Assembly (NCBI RefSeq): GCF_010993745.1
Contig: NZ_WOTN01000004.1
Coordinates: 992,001-1,056,000, forward strand
Direction of reading: 5' to 3'
Source: Fodinicola acaciae
Lineage (GTDB): Bacteria > Actinomycetota > Actinomycetes > Mycobacteriales > HKI-0501
Length of the DNA: 64,000 nt
Part shown: piece after piece, positions 25,703 through 34,877 of the stretch
Layout: the number at the start of each line of letters is the position of its first letter
Numbering within the stretch: the stretch's first letter is position 1
Notes under the pieces: generated by a model
The model's database searches: none
What the model saw: only the letters and a program-made list of their open reading frames with translations
What the model was told of the DNA's origin: nothing
Program-made: the position numbers and the translations under genes

Positions 25703-26599
25703 TTAGTACGGCTTCCAGGTCCGACGACTCGCATCGTTTCGCAGCGACCGAATGCGCATTCGCACCTCGCCAGCAAAGTCGTCGTCCTCGCTGATCTTCT
25801 GAGTGAGCCAAGTGACCATAAGGTACTCGCGGAGGGACCGCAGGGCTTCGTAGCCGGGCCAGGTCATGATATCGAAGCCGTAGATCTGGACGAAGTCGTC
25901 GTACTCGGCCTTTTTATGCCAGCCGAAGCTGTCGTAGTACATCGCGGTGAGTACCAGGTCCCACTCGCGCGGGCCGGTGGCGAAGCCGTCCAGGTCGAGC
26001 AGGATCGGCTGGCCGGATGGGTTGAGGATGACGTTGCCGACACTGGCGTCACCGTGGATCGCTCCAGGTGGAAGTACGAAGTCAATTCCGGCGTAAGCCT
26101 TCTGCAGCTCGGGCAGACGCTCCACCAGGTAAGTCCGGTCTGCCTCGTCCAGGCCGGTGGCAGCGTCGAGACGTGGCATCACTCTGGCAAACGGGTCGAG
26201 CTGGGGGAGATCCAGGCTGGCAGGTGCGTCGAGCGCGTGGAGACGCTTGATCAGGTGCGCGACATCCGCGGGCTTGCCGTAGTTCTGCTCGTCTGAGATG
26301 GACTGCCAGAACACCACGACGCGATCGTCAACGACGATGGGCTGATCAACGGACACTGCACGTACGGCCGGATAGTCGACGGACTCCAGCCAGTTCGCCA
26401 CCGCGATCTCTCGCCGGTAGCCGGCAACGTCATCGGCTGTACGCGAGACGCGCGCGACGATGGCGTCGCGAAGGCGATAGACCGCATGCGAGCCGAGCCG
26501 CAGCAGCTCCGCGCCGGTCGCGTCGATCCCGACCTGAGCCGCCGCCGTTTCCAGCGTCGCTCGCGTACTTTCTTCCGTGAACTCCGCTCGGTCGGCCAT
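25703..26599 (-). CDS. APH/choline-kinase-fold phosphotransferase
   Basis: 298 aa. Aminoglycoside-phosphotransferase family: catalytic loop IHGDASVGNVIL (HGDxxxxN) and metal-binding ILLDLDGFATGPREWDL (DFD/DLD). Upstream, IVARVSRTADDV fits the nucleotide-binding lobe. Members of this subfamily frequently lie at the distal end of AICEs next to tRNA genes; the substrate is unknown and need not be an antibiotic. Confidence 0.85.
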   Translation of the reverse strand: MADRAEFTEESTRATLETAAAQVGIDATGAELLRLGSHAVYRLRDAIVARVSRTADDVAGYRREIAVANWLESVDYPAVRAVSVDQPIVVDDRVVVFWQSISDEQNYGKPADVAHLIKRLHALDAPASLDLPQLDPFARVMPRLDAATGLDEADRTYLVERLPELQKAYAGIDFVLPPGAIHGDASVGNVILNPSGQPILLDLDGFATGPREWDLVLTAMYYDSFGWHKKAEYDDFVQIYGFDIMTWPGYEALRSLREYLMVTWLTQKISEDDDFAGEVRMRIRSLRNDASRRTWKPY

Positions 26600-27237
26600 G
26601 CCAGCGACGTTACCGGGCGCCCGGGTGCGGTCCGATCCGATGTGCGCCAGGTCGCGTGGCCGGTATGCGCGTACGGCCGAGTGCGTATCGCTGCTGAATT
26701 GCTCTGTATTGGATCAAGGCGCGCCTCCGGCGCGCCCGGCCCGCCACACCGCCACTGCGGGCGGCGCTGGGGCGCCGTCCTCGGACGGCGGCCGTGCCGG
26801 ACGACCGGAGTCGCACCCGCTCCGCACCAGAAGCATTCAGCACGAGCAGCACCAGGCCGAGCTGCTGACCGTCCAGTTGCGCTGTGCGTACTCGGGGGTC
26901 CTCGCCGGCCCCCGAACCCCCTGGCGCCTCCGAGAAGCCCTCGACGTACACGCGGTACGTGGCACTGGTCGGCCTTCCCGTCGACGCCAAAGGCGACCAG
27001 ACCGGACTGCCAGGGTCAACCGACACCCCACGATTGACCCTGGCAGTCCGGCCCGGTAGGTCTGCGACCGCCGACGGGAAGACCAACCAGCACCACTAAG
27101 AGCCGTGCCCTTTGCGTGCCCCAAGCCCAGGCCAAAGCAGGGTTGAGCAGGTCATTCGAGGCCATCAAGATCCGGACAGCAAAGTACGCCGCTCAGGACG
27201 ACTGAGCAGCGAATACGTGGATGACGAGGAAGAAGGA
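26600..27237. other. non-coding right arm of the AICE
   Basis: No gene recognised in 640 bp; open frames on several strands lack family similarity. The region contains a large inverted-repeat structure at 26974-27081. It ends at attR. Confidence 0.55.
26974..27081. repeat. nested inverted repeat (large hairpin)
   Basis: Inner arms of 18 bp are perfect: CCGGACTGCCAGGGTCAA (27002-27019) and its complement (27034-27051), with a 14-nt loop. Outer arms CTTCCCGTCG (26974-26983) and CGACGGGAAG (27072-27081) are also perfect. Position inside the AICE, about 155 bp from attR, suggests a replication or transfer structure (single-strand origin-like or cruciform) rather than a terminator, as there is no T-run. 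Confidence 0.6.
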
Positions 27238-27283
27238 AGGGTGGCCAGGGGCGGGGTCGAACCGCCGACCTTCCGATTTTCAG
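27238..27283. repeat. attR of the AICE, within tRNA-Phe
   Basis: 46-bp copy identical to attL; includes 4 bp downstream of the tRNA and its 3' half to the anticodon loop. The tRNA remains whole on this side. Confidence 0.9.
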
Positions 27284-27315
27284 TCGGACGCTCGTACCAA
27301 CTGAGCTACCTGGCC
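27242..27315 (-). tRNA. tRNA-Phe (GAA)
   Basis: 74 nt. Acceptor stem GGCCAGG pairs with CCTGGCC. Anticodon loop CTGAAAA between TCCGA and TCGGA gives anticodon GAA. T-arm GGTTCGACCC. CCA is not encoded beyond the discriminator. It is the AICE integration site. Confidence 0.95.
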
Positions 27316-27346
27316 GTACGTCTCGGCCACGGGATGACCGAGCGAG

Positions 27347-27420
27347 CGACCCCGACCGGGCTCGAACCGGCGACCTCCGCCGTGACAGGGCGGCGCGCTA
27401 ACCAACTGCGCTACGGGGCC
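27347..27420 (-). tRNA. tRNA-Asp (GTC)
   Basis: 74 nt. Acceptor GGCCCCG pairs with CGGGGTC; anticodon loop CTGTCAC between CCGCC and GGCGG gives GTC; T-arm GGTTCGAGCC. Same strand as tRNA-Phe and tRNA-Glu, so probably one transcript. Confidence 0.95.
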
Positions 27421-27483
27421 TTGCTTCACTACCTAACGCGACCGGCTGCCGCGCCTCAACCATGGTACGACCTCGCGGTCGAG

Positions 27484-27556
27484 TGCTCCCAACGGGATTC
27501 GAACCCGTGCTACCGCCTTGAAAGGGCGGCGTCCTAGGCCCCTAGACGATGGGAGC
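27484..27556 (-). tRNA. tRNA-Glu (TTC)
   Basis: 73 nt. Acceptor GCTCCCA pairs with TGGGAGC; anticodon loop CTTTCAA between CCGCC and GGCGG gives TTC; T-arm GGTTCGAATCC. First gene of the Glu-Asp-Phe cluster, an order common in actinobacteria. Confidence 0.95.
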
Positions 27557-27687
27557 GGGCCGCACCCATGGTCTCACACCGGTCGGAGCCACTCGGCACC
27601 GACCAACCGCCGGAAGCCCGCTAAGCATACAGCCGGTACGTCGACAGGCCGACGCCGAGGGGTGCGCCTACGCGGCATGATGAATGG

Positions 27688-28923
27688 GTGTTCGGCAACA
27701 GTGAGGCGCGGCGGCAGGCCGCGGACGCCGCCTTCGAGGTGAAGTCCGCGGCGGCGCAGGCGTTCATCTCGATGGACACGACCCAGGACCACGTCGAGGC
27801 GCAGGTGCAGTCGTTTGCGCAGCTCGACGCGGGTCCGGCTGGCGACCGGATGCGGCTGGAGCTGCGGCCGCTGCTGGCAGCGGCGGAGCAGGCGTCGACG
27901 GCTTACCTCACCGCCGTCGAGCAGCATCCGATCGAGGAGGACACCAGGGTGCCGGCGCTGCGGCAGGCCGTGCAGGTCTTCGGCCAGGTACGCGACCAGC
28001 TCGCCGCGGCCGACGGCAGTCTGCAGGCCTTCGCTGACCGGATCGCGCCGGAGATGTCGCGTTTGGACGCGGCGCTGCAGGAGCTGGCCGGTACGCGATC
28101 GCGCGCGCGGGCCGGTCTGGAGAAGGCGCGGATGGCTGTGACCGGTCTCACCGCCGCCGGTTACGCCTCGGCCGCGGTGGCGGCCAAGCTCGACCAGGCG
28201 GAGCAGCGCTGGCGGGCGGTGAGTGCTGGTCCGGCGCCGGGGCGGGACGGGCTGGCGGCCGCGGTGCGGGCGGCGAAGGACGCGGAGTCGGCGGCGGCGG
28301 CGGTCCAGTCGGCGGCGGCCGCGTACTTCGCGATGGTCGACGACACGCGCAAGCGGCTCTCCTCGACGGCGACCAGGCTCGACGCGATCAGGCAGCGGAT
28401 CCCGGCCGCCGTGGACCGGCTGTCGGACCTGCGCCGGCGATACGCGCGCGGCTGCTCGGCCGACCTGGAGTACGTGCCGGACGACGTGCGCGAGGCGGTC
28501 GACGTGGCCAAGTCGGCGTTGGTGACGGCGGAGCGTACGGCCAAGCGCGGCAACTGGGAGGACGCCGCCACCGCGCTGGCCAACGCCCGCCGCAAGCTCG
28601 ACAGCGCCGAGTCAGGCCTGCGCGCGGTGGACAGCCGGGTGCGCGAGATCGCCGACGTGGCGGCCAACCCGAAGCAGGGTGCCGACCAGGCCTGGTTCGA
28701 GGTGCGCGACGCGCAGAAGTTCGTGCTGGCGGCGCCGGGTGGCGCGCTGCCGGTGGAGGTGCGCGAGCTGGACGCGCTGGTCGCCCGGCTGGAGGCGGCG
28801 CCGACGATGCTCAGTGGCGTGCATCCGGACTACTGGGCCTATCTGCAGGAAATGCGGACGATCTCGGTTGCCGCCAACGGAGTGGTCGAGCGAGCCAGGC
28901 AACGGCTCGCGAAGACGCCCTGA
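27688..28923 (+). CDS. coiled-coil protein of unknown function
   Basis: 411 aa, GTG start. Almost entirely alpha-helical and Ala-rich with heptad-like spacing (RAAKDAESAAAAVQSAAAAY, VDRLSDLRRRYARGCSADL). No signal peptide or membrane segment. It resembles conserved actinobacterial long-helix proteins found beside the tRNA-Glu cluster and is divergently transcribed from it. No function can be assigned. Confidence 0.7.
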   Translation: MFGNSEARRQAADAAFEVKSAAAQAFISMDTTQDHVEAQVQSFAQLDAGPAGDRMRLELRPLLAAAEQASTAYLTAVEQHPIEEDTRVPALRQAVQVFGQVRDQLAAADGSLQAFADRIAPEMSRLDAALQELAGTRSRARAGLEKARMAVTGLTAAGYASAAVAAKLDQAEQRWRAVSAGPAPGRDGLAAAVRAAKDAESAAAAVQSAAAAYFAMVDDTRKRLSSTATRLDAIRQRIPAAVDRLSDLRRRYARGCSADLEYVPDDVREAVDVAKSALVTAERTAKRGNWEDAATALANARRKLDSAESGLRAVDSRVREIADVAANPKQGADQAWFEVRDAQKFVLAAPGGALPVEVRELDALVARLEAAPTMLSGVHPDYWAYLQEMRTISVAANGVVERARQRLAKTP

Positions 28924-28941
28924 CCGTCCACTGTGGACGGA

Positions 28942-29592
28942 CTAACTTCCGAGTACGGCCAGTGAAATCCGGACGATCTCGGCGATCAGCACCTCCTGGT
29001 CGATGGCGCCGTCGGCGATCGACCACTGGTGTACGAGCTCGTTGATCGCCCCAATGATCGCGAGCGCGCCCAACCGGTAGTCGCGGTCCGGCGCCTCGCC
29101 GCGATCGACCGCGCGCCGCGCCTCGCCGACCAGCAGGTCGACGTAGTTGTTCCGCCAGTTGAGCCGGAAGCTCTCCACCGCCGGACTGACCCCGATGACC
29201 TCGACGTAGGCCAGCCGGGCCCAGCGGGGGTCCTCGGCCATGGTGCGCACGTACGCCCGGATGGCCCGTTCGACCCGCTCGGCCATCGTGCCGTCGGCGG
29301 CGTCGGTCATCGCGATGCCGATGGCGACCGCGGCCTGCTCCAGGATGCGGCCGTAGAGCGCGATCAGCAGCGCCTCCCGGCCGGTGAACTCCTCGTAGAA
29401 GTTGCGGGTGGAAACCCCGGCGCGAGAACACAACTTCTCGATCGAACTGGACGGATAGCCGAGGGTGCTGAAAAGCTCCAGGCCGGCCTGCATGAGCCTT
29501 TCCCGCCGCTCGGCCTTGCGTACGGAGGCACGGCGTCCGCCGTAAGAGCGCTGTTTCGGCTCCTCCGTGTTCACTGATTCTGGGCTGTTCAC
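28942..29592 (-). CDS. TetR-family regulator
   Basis: 216 aa. HTH at about residues 28-75: RRERLMQAGLELFSTLGYPS, then IEKLCSRAGVSTRNFYEEF. A Pro/Glu/Arg-rich linker of about 25 residues precedes it. The C-terminal domain (VRTMAEDPRWARLAYVEVIG) is of the TetR_C type with unknown ligand. Divergent from the methyltransferase gene, with two repeated 18-bp sites between them. Confidence 0.88.
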   Translation of the reverse strand: MNSPESVNTEEPKQRSYGGRRASVRKAERRERLMQAGLELFSTLGYPSSSIEKLCSRAGVSTRNFYEEFTGREALLIALYGRILEQAAVAIGIAMTDAADGTMAERVERAIRAYVRTMAEDPRWARLAYVEVIGVSPAVESFRLNWRNNYVDLLVGEARRAVDRGEAPDRDYRLGALAIIGAINELVHQWSIADGAIDQEVLIAEIVRISLAVLGS

Positions 29593-29734
29593 CGGTCCAG
29601 GTTACGGTACTTGTCGGAATCGCCAAGTCATTCCGCGCATAGTTTTGCCGCCGGCTATTTCCGCGCGCTCGGCTTCTTCGGTGTTATTGCTGGTGAAGTA
29701 GCGTTTGTCGGGTCCTCGCGCGGTCCGCGACCGT

Positions 29735-29851
29735 CCACAAAGCACGGTCGGACGGGCGGAATTTTAAATGCGCAAAACTCGAACGTGCAGATGCGCGTGC
29801 AGCCGGCCGGCGACGTAGTGTGGACGGATATCTCAACAAAACACGGTCGGA
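29735..29851. promoter_or_regulatory. duplicated operator-like motif upstream of methyltransferase
   Basis: CCACAAAGCACGGTCGGA (29735-29752) and CAACAAAACACGGTCGGA (29834-29851), 16 of 18 identical and 99 bp apart, lie between the divergent TetR and methyltransferase genes. The second copy ends about 14 bp before the methyltransferase start, a good place for repression by the TetR protein. Confidence 0.5.
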
Positions 29852-29865
29852 AAGAGGCAAACCGA

Positions 29866-30588
29866 ATGACTGGAGCGCTGCACCGGATCGTGCCGTTGCT
29901 GGACGTCCCGGAGGAGGAGCTGTCCGTACGGGACGGCTATTTCGACCTGCTCGCCGGCCAGCCCGTGCGCTCGACCAGACGCGCGCAGTCGATGTGGCTC
30001 AACGACATCGGTGCCGGGCTGTACGACATGGTGCATCCGGTCACCCGGCTGATCGCGCCGGAGAGCCGGCGAGTGCCGGAGCGGCTGGCGCTGGAATGGG
30101 GATCGACCGTGCTCGATCTCGGTTGTGGGCCGGCCAACATCACCGTCTCGCTCGCCCACGCGGTCGGTGAGCGAGGCCTGGTGGTCGGCCTGGACGTGTC
30201 GGAAAAGATGCTCGCGCGAGCGGTCCGCCGGACCGCCGAGCCGAATGTCGGTTACGTACGCGCCGATGCCGAGCGCCTGCCGTTGCGGGACGAGTCCGTC
30301 GACGCGCTCTGCTCCTCGGTTGTGCTGCAGCTGGTGGAAAACGTCGATGCGGTTGTCGACCACATCGCTCGGGTCGTACGGCCAGGTGGCCGCGTCGCGC
30401 TGTCCGCGACCGCCGCCGGCTACGGCCTGGCGCGGCGCCTGACGCCGCACGTCGGCAGCTTCGCCGGAGCGCACATGTTCGAGCCGGACGAGCTGCCCTC
30501 GCGGCTGGCCGACCGCGGCTTCACCGGCATTCGCAGCCGTACGCACGGCATGCTGCAGTTCGTGGACGCACGGAAGCGACCCGCCTGA
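29866..30588 (+). CDS. SAM-dependent class I methyltransferase
   Basis: 240 aa from ATG 29866 with AAAGAGG upstream. Motif I is VLDLGCGPANITVSLA and motif II region VVGLDVSEKMLARA; motif post-III is VRPGGRVALSAT. Ubiquinone/menaquinone-type methyltransferase fold; substrate not deducible. Likely the regulated target of the TetR neighbour. Confidence 0.8.
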   Translation: MTGALHRIVPLLDVPEEELSVRDGYFDLLAGQPVRSTRRAQSMWLNDIGAGLYDMVHPVTRLIAPESRRVPERLALEWGSTVLDLGCGPANITVSLAHAVGERGLVVGLDVSEKMLARAVRRTAEPNVGYVRADAERLPLRDESVDALCSSVVLQLVENVDAVVDHIARVVRPGGRVALSATAAGYGLARRLTPHVGSFAGAHMFEPDELPSRLADRGFTGIRSRTHGMLQFVDARKRPA

Positions 30589-30624
30589 ATCATCGCCGAA
30601 ACATTTCGCGCCGACAATCGAGGC

Positions 30625-31905
30625 GTGGAAAACGGCAGGCACTATGGCATCGGGGTCGTCGCGCCGCACGACTTCGCGCTCGACCGCGAGTTGTGGCGGT
30701 GGACGCCGGAAAACGTGTCACTTTACGTGACCCGCATTCCGTACGTCGCCGAGCCGGTGACGGTCGGAATGGCGACGACGATCAGCGAGCCCGACGTGGT
30801 GGCGCGGGCGACCCGCGACCTGCTGACCCCGCGGCCGAGTGTCGTCGCGTACGCCTGCACCTCCGGCAGTTTCGTCGCCGGGGTGACCGGTGAGCAGGCG
30901 TTGCGGCGGGTGATGCTGGCGACCGGCGGACCGGCCGCGGTGACGACGTCGAGCGCGCTCATCGACGCGTTGCAGACGCTCGGGATCCGCCGGCTCGCGG
31001 TGCTCACGCCGTATGTCGACAGCCTCACCGAGCGGCTGGTGGATTTCCTCCGCGGTTATGGCGTACGGACCACGAAAAGCGTGAGCCTGGGGATGCTGGC
31101 CGACATCTGGACGCTGCCATACCAGGACATCGTCCGCCACGTCCGCGCGCTGGACACCCCGGAGGCGGAGGCGATTTTCGTCAGCTGCACCAATGTCGCG
31201 ACGTACGACATCATCGCGCCGCTGGAGCGCGAGCTGGGCAAGCCGGTGCTGTCGGCCAACCAGGTGACGATGTGGGCCGCGTTGCGAGCGGCCGGGCTGC
31301 CGGCGCCGCGCTGTGGCCAGCTGCTTTTCCAGCCAGACGTGCCATCCGCGGCCGCGCCGGCCGACGCCGGAGCGCGATCGCTGTTCCGGATCAGGGTGAG
31401 AATGCCCGACGAGACCGGAAAACTCGCGCAGCTCAGCCAGGCGGTGGCGCTGTCCGGCGGTAACATCCTGGGTTTCGCGATCCATCCGGCCGAGGACGAG
31501 TCGGTGGTCGACGAGCTGGTCGTCAGCTGCCCGGAAACGGTGGAACCAAGCGAGATCTGCGAGCTGTTGTCGGCGACGACCGGCGCGCCGGTGCACCTGG
31601 CGCCGGCCGATCCGCACGACCTCGTGGACGGTCCGACCCGCGCGCTGGAGCTCGCGGCGGCGGTCTGCGCCGGCGAGACCGGGGTCGCGGCGGCCTTCGC
31701 CGCGCTCGTCCATGCCGACGATGTCAGCTATCAAACCGCGTCGCCGCCGAATCCTGGTGCGTACGTGTTGGTGCTGCCAAGTCCCTATCAGTCCGGATGT
31801 TTCGTGGCGCGCCGGGCCTGGGCTCCGTTCACGCCGGCCGAGCAGGCGCGAGCGCGGTCGTTCGCCGGCCTGCTGGCTCAGGTACGGGACGGCGTCAGCA
31901 TCTGA
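30625..31905 (+). CDS. Asp/Glu racemase-superfamily (maleate isomerase-like) protein fused to ACT domain
   Basis: 426 aa. Residues 1-235 form the Asp/Glu racemase, maleate isomerase and arylmalonate decarboxylase fold, with both catalytic Cys: C78 in YACTSGSF and C188 in FVSCTNVATYD. Residues about 248-300 look like an ACT domain (FRIRVRMPDETGKLAQLSQA, GGNILGFAIHP), and a further 100 residues follow that I do not recognise. Maleate isomerase converts maleate to fumarate, sensible beside a hydroxyquinol pathway, but the ACT fusion suggests amino-acid-responsive regulation and the substrate is open. Start codon GTG 30625. Confidence 0.75.
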   Translation: MENGRHYGIGVVAPHDFALDRELWRWTPENVSLYVTRIPYVAEPVTVGMATTISEPDVVARATRDLLTPRPSVVAYACTSGSFVAGVTGEQALRRVMLATGGPAAVTTSSALIDALQTLGIRRLAVLTPYVDSLTERLVDFLRGYGVRTTKSVSLGMLADIWTLPYQDIVRHVRALDTPEAEAIFVSCTNVATYDIIAPLERELGKPVLSANQVTMWAALRAAGLPAPRCGQLLFQPDVPSAAAPADAGARSLFRIRVRMPDETGKLAQLSQAVALSGGNILGFAIHPAEDESVVDELVVSCPETVEPSEICELLSATTGAPVHLAPADPHDLVDGPTRALELAAAVCAGETGVAAAFAALVHADDVSYQTASPPNPGAYVLVLPSPYQSGCFVARRAWAPFTPAEQARARSFAGLLAQVRDGVSI

Positions 31906-32004
31906 ATCGATGCTGCCTTGACACGCGTTGTGTCGCGGTTCACAGTGAGTGCTACCGGATAGCGACAAGATTGTACGCATCGCGTACAGGGCCGAAGGGC
32001 CGGA

Positions 32005-32532
32005 GTGCGCATCGATCCGCGCCAGCTGCGTAACTGCCTGGGTCACTTCGCCACCGGCGTCACGGTGGTGACCTGTGGCAGTGCGGAGGACCCGCACGGC
32101 GCGACGGTCAACTCGTTCACCGCGGTGTCGATGGACCCGCCTCTGGTGCTGGTCTCGCTGGACCGACGATCGCGGTCATGCGGCCTGCTGGAGGGAAATC
32201 CCTTCACTGTCAACGTTCTGCGCGAACCGCAGGACGAGCTCGCGTTGCATTTCGCCGGTCACCCCACCAGCAAACCGGTGCGCTGGGAGAAGCCGGCCGA
32301 CGGACTCGCCCCGCGGCTGGCCGGCTCCCTCGCGTACGTCGCCTGCACGCCGTGGCGCTGCTACGACGGCGGCGACCACGTGCTTTTCCTCGGTGAGGTC
32401 AAGGAGTTCGAGTTCCACGGCGGCGACCCACTGGTCTTCTATCTCGGCGCGTTCCGGCATCTGGGCGGCGCGTTCGAGGACGTGCCGTGGCTGGAATCCG
32501 CGGATCATCCCGGGCTCAGCTGGTTTTCCTGA
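32005..32532 (+). CDS. flavin reductase (HpaC/StyB-type)
   Basis: 175 aa, GTG start. FMN-binding split-barrel: [70 protein letters not shown]. It supplies reduced FAD/FMN to the monooxygenase encoded 11 bp downstream, a two-component flavin monooxygenase arrangement. Confidence 0.9.
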   Translation: MRIDPRQLRNCLGHFATGVTVVTCGSAEDPHGATVNSFTAVSMDPPLVLVSLDRRSRSCGLLEGNPFTVNVLREPQDELALHFAGHPTSKPVRWEKPADGLAPRLAGSLAYVACTPWRCYDGGDHVLFLGEVKEFEFHGGDPLVFYLGAFRHLGGAFEDVPWLESADHPGLSWFS

Positions 32533-32543
32533 CAGGAGCTACC

Positions 32544-34079
32544 GTGACATCTCAAAACCAAGAGACCGACAAGCGTACGACCAGGCCGATGACCGGCGAC
32601 GAATACGTCGAGAGCCTGCGCGACGGCCGGGAGGTCTGGATCTATGGCGAGCGGGTCAGGGACGTGACCACGCATCCGGCCTTCCGCAACGCCGTACGGA
32701 TGACCGCTCGGCTCTACGACGCGTTGCACGACAAGGAAAAACAGGACGTGCTGACCGCGCCGACCGACACCGGCAGCGACGGTTTCACGCACAAGTTCTT
32801 CCGCACGCCCTATTCCAAGGACGACCTGCTCGGCGACCGCGGCGCGATCGCCGAATGGGCCAGGATCAGCTACGGCTGGCTTGGTCGCAGTCCCGACTAC
32901 AAGGCCGCCTTCCTCGGCACGCTCGGTGCCAATGCCGACTTTTACGAGCCGTACGCGGAAAACGCGCGCCGCTGGTATGCGGAGTCGCAGGAGAAGGTGC
33001 TCTATTGGAACCACGCGATCATCAATCCGCCGGTCGACCGGCACCGCCCGCCGGACGAGGTCTCCGACATTTTCATGCATGTCGAGGAAGAACGCGACGA
33101 CGGTGTGGTGGTCAGCGGCGCCAAGGTGGTCGCGACCGGCTCGGCGATCACGCATTACAACTTCATCGCGCATTATGGCCTGCCCATCAAGAAACGCGAG
33201 TATGCGTTGGTGTGTACGGTGCCGATGGGGTCGCCAGGCATGAAGCTGATCTGCCGGCAGTCGTACGCGCAGGTCGCCGACACGCTGGGCAGTCCGTTCG
33301 ACTATCCGCTGTCCAGCCGGATGGACGAGAACGACACCATCTTCATCCTCGACAAAGTGCTGATCCCGTGGGAAAACATCTTCATCTACGGTGATCCGGA
33401 CAAGGCCAGCACGTTCTTCCCCGGCTCGGGATTCCTGCACCGCTTCACCTTCCACGGCGTGACCCGGCTGGCCGTCAAGCTCGACTTCATCGCCGGACTG
33501 CTGCTCAAAGGCGTGGAAGTGACCGGCACCAAGGATTTCCGCGGCATCCAGACCAGGGTCGGCGAGGTGCTGGCCTGGCGCAACCTTTTCTGGGGCCTGT
33601 CCGACGCGATGGCCAACAAGCCGGACGAGTGGAAAAACGGCGCCGTGCTGCCGAATCTCGACTACGGCCTGGCCTATCGCTGGTTCATGACGCTCGGCTA
33701 TCCGCGCGTACGCGAAATCATCATGCAGGATCTCGGCAGTGCGCTGATCTATCTGCCGTCCAACGCGAAAGACTTCAAGAACGACGACCTGCGGCCCTAT
33801 CTGGACCGCTATGTGCGCGGCTCCAACGGATACGACGCGGTGGAGCGGGTCAAGCTGATGAAGCTGATCTGGGACTCGATCGGCAGCGAGTTCGGCGGCC
33901 GGCACGAGCTCTACGAGCGCAACTACTCCGGCAACCACGAAGGCGTACGAGCCGAGATTCTGTTGTCGCAGGAGGCATCCGGCCTGGCCGACCAGCACCG
34001 CGGTTTCGCCGAGCAGTGCATGTCCGAGTACGACCTGGACGGCTGGACCGTGCCCGACCTGATCAATCCGGGCCACTAG
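32544..34079 (+). CDS. HpaB-family two-component monooxygenase, oxygenase subunit
   Basis: 511 aa from GTG 32544, with AGGAG upstream. 4-hydroxyphenylacetate 3-hydroxylase family: [20 protein letters not shown] at the N-terminus, [20 protein letters not shown] and [13 protein letters not shown] in the middle, [15 protein letters not shown] and YCR-like C-terminal helices. The group includes HpaB, chlorophenol 4-monooxygenase TftD and resorcinol hydroxylase GraA. With a hydroxyquinol-type dioxygenase in the same cluster, a resorcinol or chlorophenol-like substrate is more likely than 4-hydroxyphenylacetate (inference). Confidence 0.9.
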   Translation: MTSQNQETDKRTTRPMTGDEYVESLRDGREVWIYGERVRDVTTHPAFRNAVRMTARLYDALHDKEKQDVLTAPTDTGSDGFTHKFFRTPYSKDDLLGDRGAIAEWARISYGWLGRSPDYKAAFLGTLGANADFYEPYAENARRWYAESQEKVLYWNHAIINPPVDRHRPPDEVSDIFMHVEEERDDGVVVSGAKVVATGSAITHYNFIAHYGLPIKKREYALVCTVPMGSPGMKLICRQSYAQVADTLGSPFDYPLSSRMDENDTIFILDKVLIPWENIFIYGDPDKASTFFPGSGFLHRFTFHGVTRLAVKLDFIAGLLLKGVEVTGTKDFRGIQTRVGEVLAWRNLFWGLSDAMANKPDEWKNGAVLPNLDYGLAYRWFMTLGYPRVREIIMQDLGSALIYLPSNAKDFKNDDLRPYLDRYVRGSNGYDAVERVKLMKLIWDSIGSEFGGRHELYERNYSGNHEGVRAEILLSQEASGLADQHRGFAEQCMSEYDLDGWTVPDLINPGH

Positions 34080-34877
34080 ATGGTCAAGCCGGCCGACCAG
34101 AAGGACTATGTCCAGTCGCTCGACCGCGGACTGGCGGTGATCCTGGCTTTCGCCGACCGCAAACCGCGGCTGAGCCTGGCCGAGCTGGCCGAGGCGACCA
34201 CGCTCAGCCGGCCGACCGTGCGGCGGATCCTGATCACACTGGAACAACTCGGCTATGTCAGCGCCGACGGCCGGACGTTTTCGTTGACACCGCACGTGTT
34301 GGCGCTGGGCTATGCGTATCTCTCCTCGCTCAACCTCACCGAGATCGCGCAGCCGGTGATGGAGGCGCTGACCCGGCAGACCGGCCACACCAGCTCGCTG
34401 GCCGGCCTGGACGGGATGGACGCGATTTTCCTGCTGCGGGTGCCATCGCGGCAGGTGATGGGCACGATGCTGATCTCCGGCACACGCGTGCCGGCGTACG
34501 CGAGCGCCATCGGCCGCGTGCTGCTCGCCGAGCTGCCTGACCATGACCTGGACCACTTCCTGGACACCGTCGACCTGGCGCCGATCACCGCGCTCACCGT
34601 CACCGATCCCTGCCAGCTGCGGCAAACCCTTGCGCAGGCCCGGAAACAGGGATGGGTCCTCGTCGACCAGGAGCTGGAAGAAGGCGTACGGTCGGTCGCC
34701 GCGCCGGTGCGCGACGCCAGCGACCGGCCGATCGCCGCGTTGGGGATGTCGGTCGCCGCGCGTACGGTGAGTGTGGACGACCTGCACGCCGATTACCTGC
34801 CGGCGATCGTCGAGGCGGCCGCCGACATCAGCGAACGGCTTGGTGCCAACAATGCGAAGAAGGAGCGTCATGCGTGA
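34080..34877 (+). CDS. IclR-family regulator
   Basis: 265 aa; ATG directly abuts the stop of the monooxygenase. HTH at about residues 10-70 (QSLDRGLAVILAFADRKPRL, LAEATTLSRPTVRRILITL), then the IclR effector domain (TGHTSSLAGLDGMDAIFLLR, VPAYASAIGRVLLAELP). IclR members such as PcaR/PobR control beta-ketoadipate genes, which fits the thiolase and dioxygenase that follow. Confidence 0.92.
   Translation: MVKPADQKDYVQSLDRGLAVILAFADRKPRLSLAELAEATTLSRPTVRRILITLEQLGYVSADGRTFSLTPHVLALGYAYLSSLNLTEIAQPVMEALTRQTGHTSSLAGLDGMDAIFLLRVPSRQVMGTMLISGTRVPAYASAIGRVLLAELPDHDLDHFLDTVDLAPITALTVTDPCQLRQTLAQARKQGWVLVDQELEEGVRSVAAPVRDASDRPIAALGMSVAARTVSVDDLHADYLPAIVEAAADISERLGANNAKKERHA

Larger units (their letters stand above)
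14196..27283. mobile_element. AICE (pSAM2-type integrative conjugative element) in tRNA-Phe
   Basis: A 13.1-kb segment bounded by 46-bp direct repeats, the right copy being the 3' part of tRNA-Phe. It contains, from left, int, xis, repSA-type initiator, traSA/FtsK, small genes, a pra-like gene, a korSA-like GntR regulator, more small genes, an HTH-TPR regulator, a Ser/Thr kinase and an APH-like kinase. Gene order and composition match actinomycete integrative and conjugative elements, which excise, replicate by rolling circle and transfer double-stranded DNA through a single FtsK-like protein. All core genes look intact, so it could be functional. Confidence 0.88.

Noticed and set aside
25703-26599. 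Aminoglycoside resistance gene
   Set aside because: Only the generic APH fold is visible; the subfamily near AICE ends is diverse, so no antibiotic substrate can be claimed.
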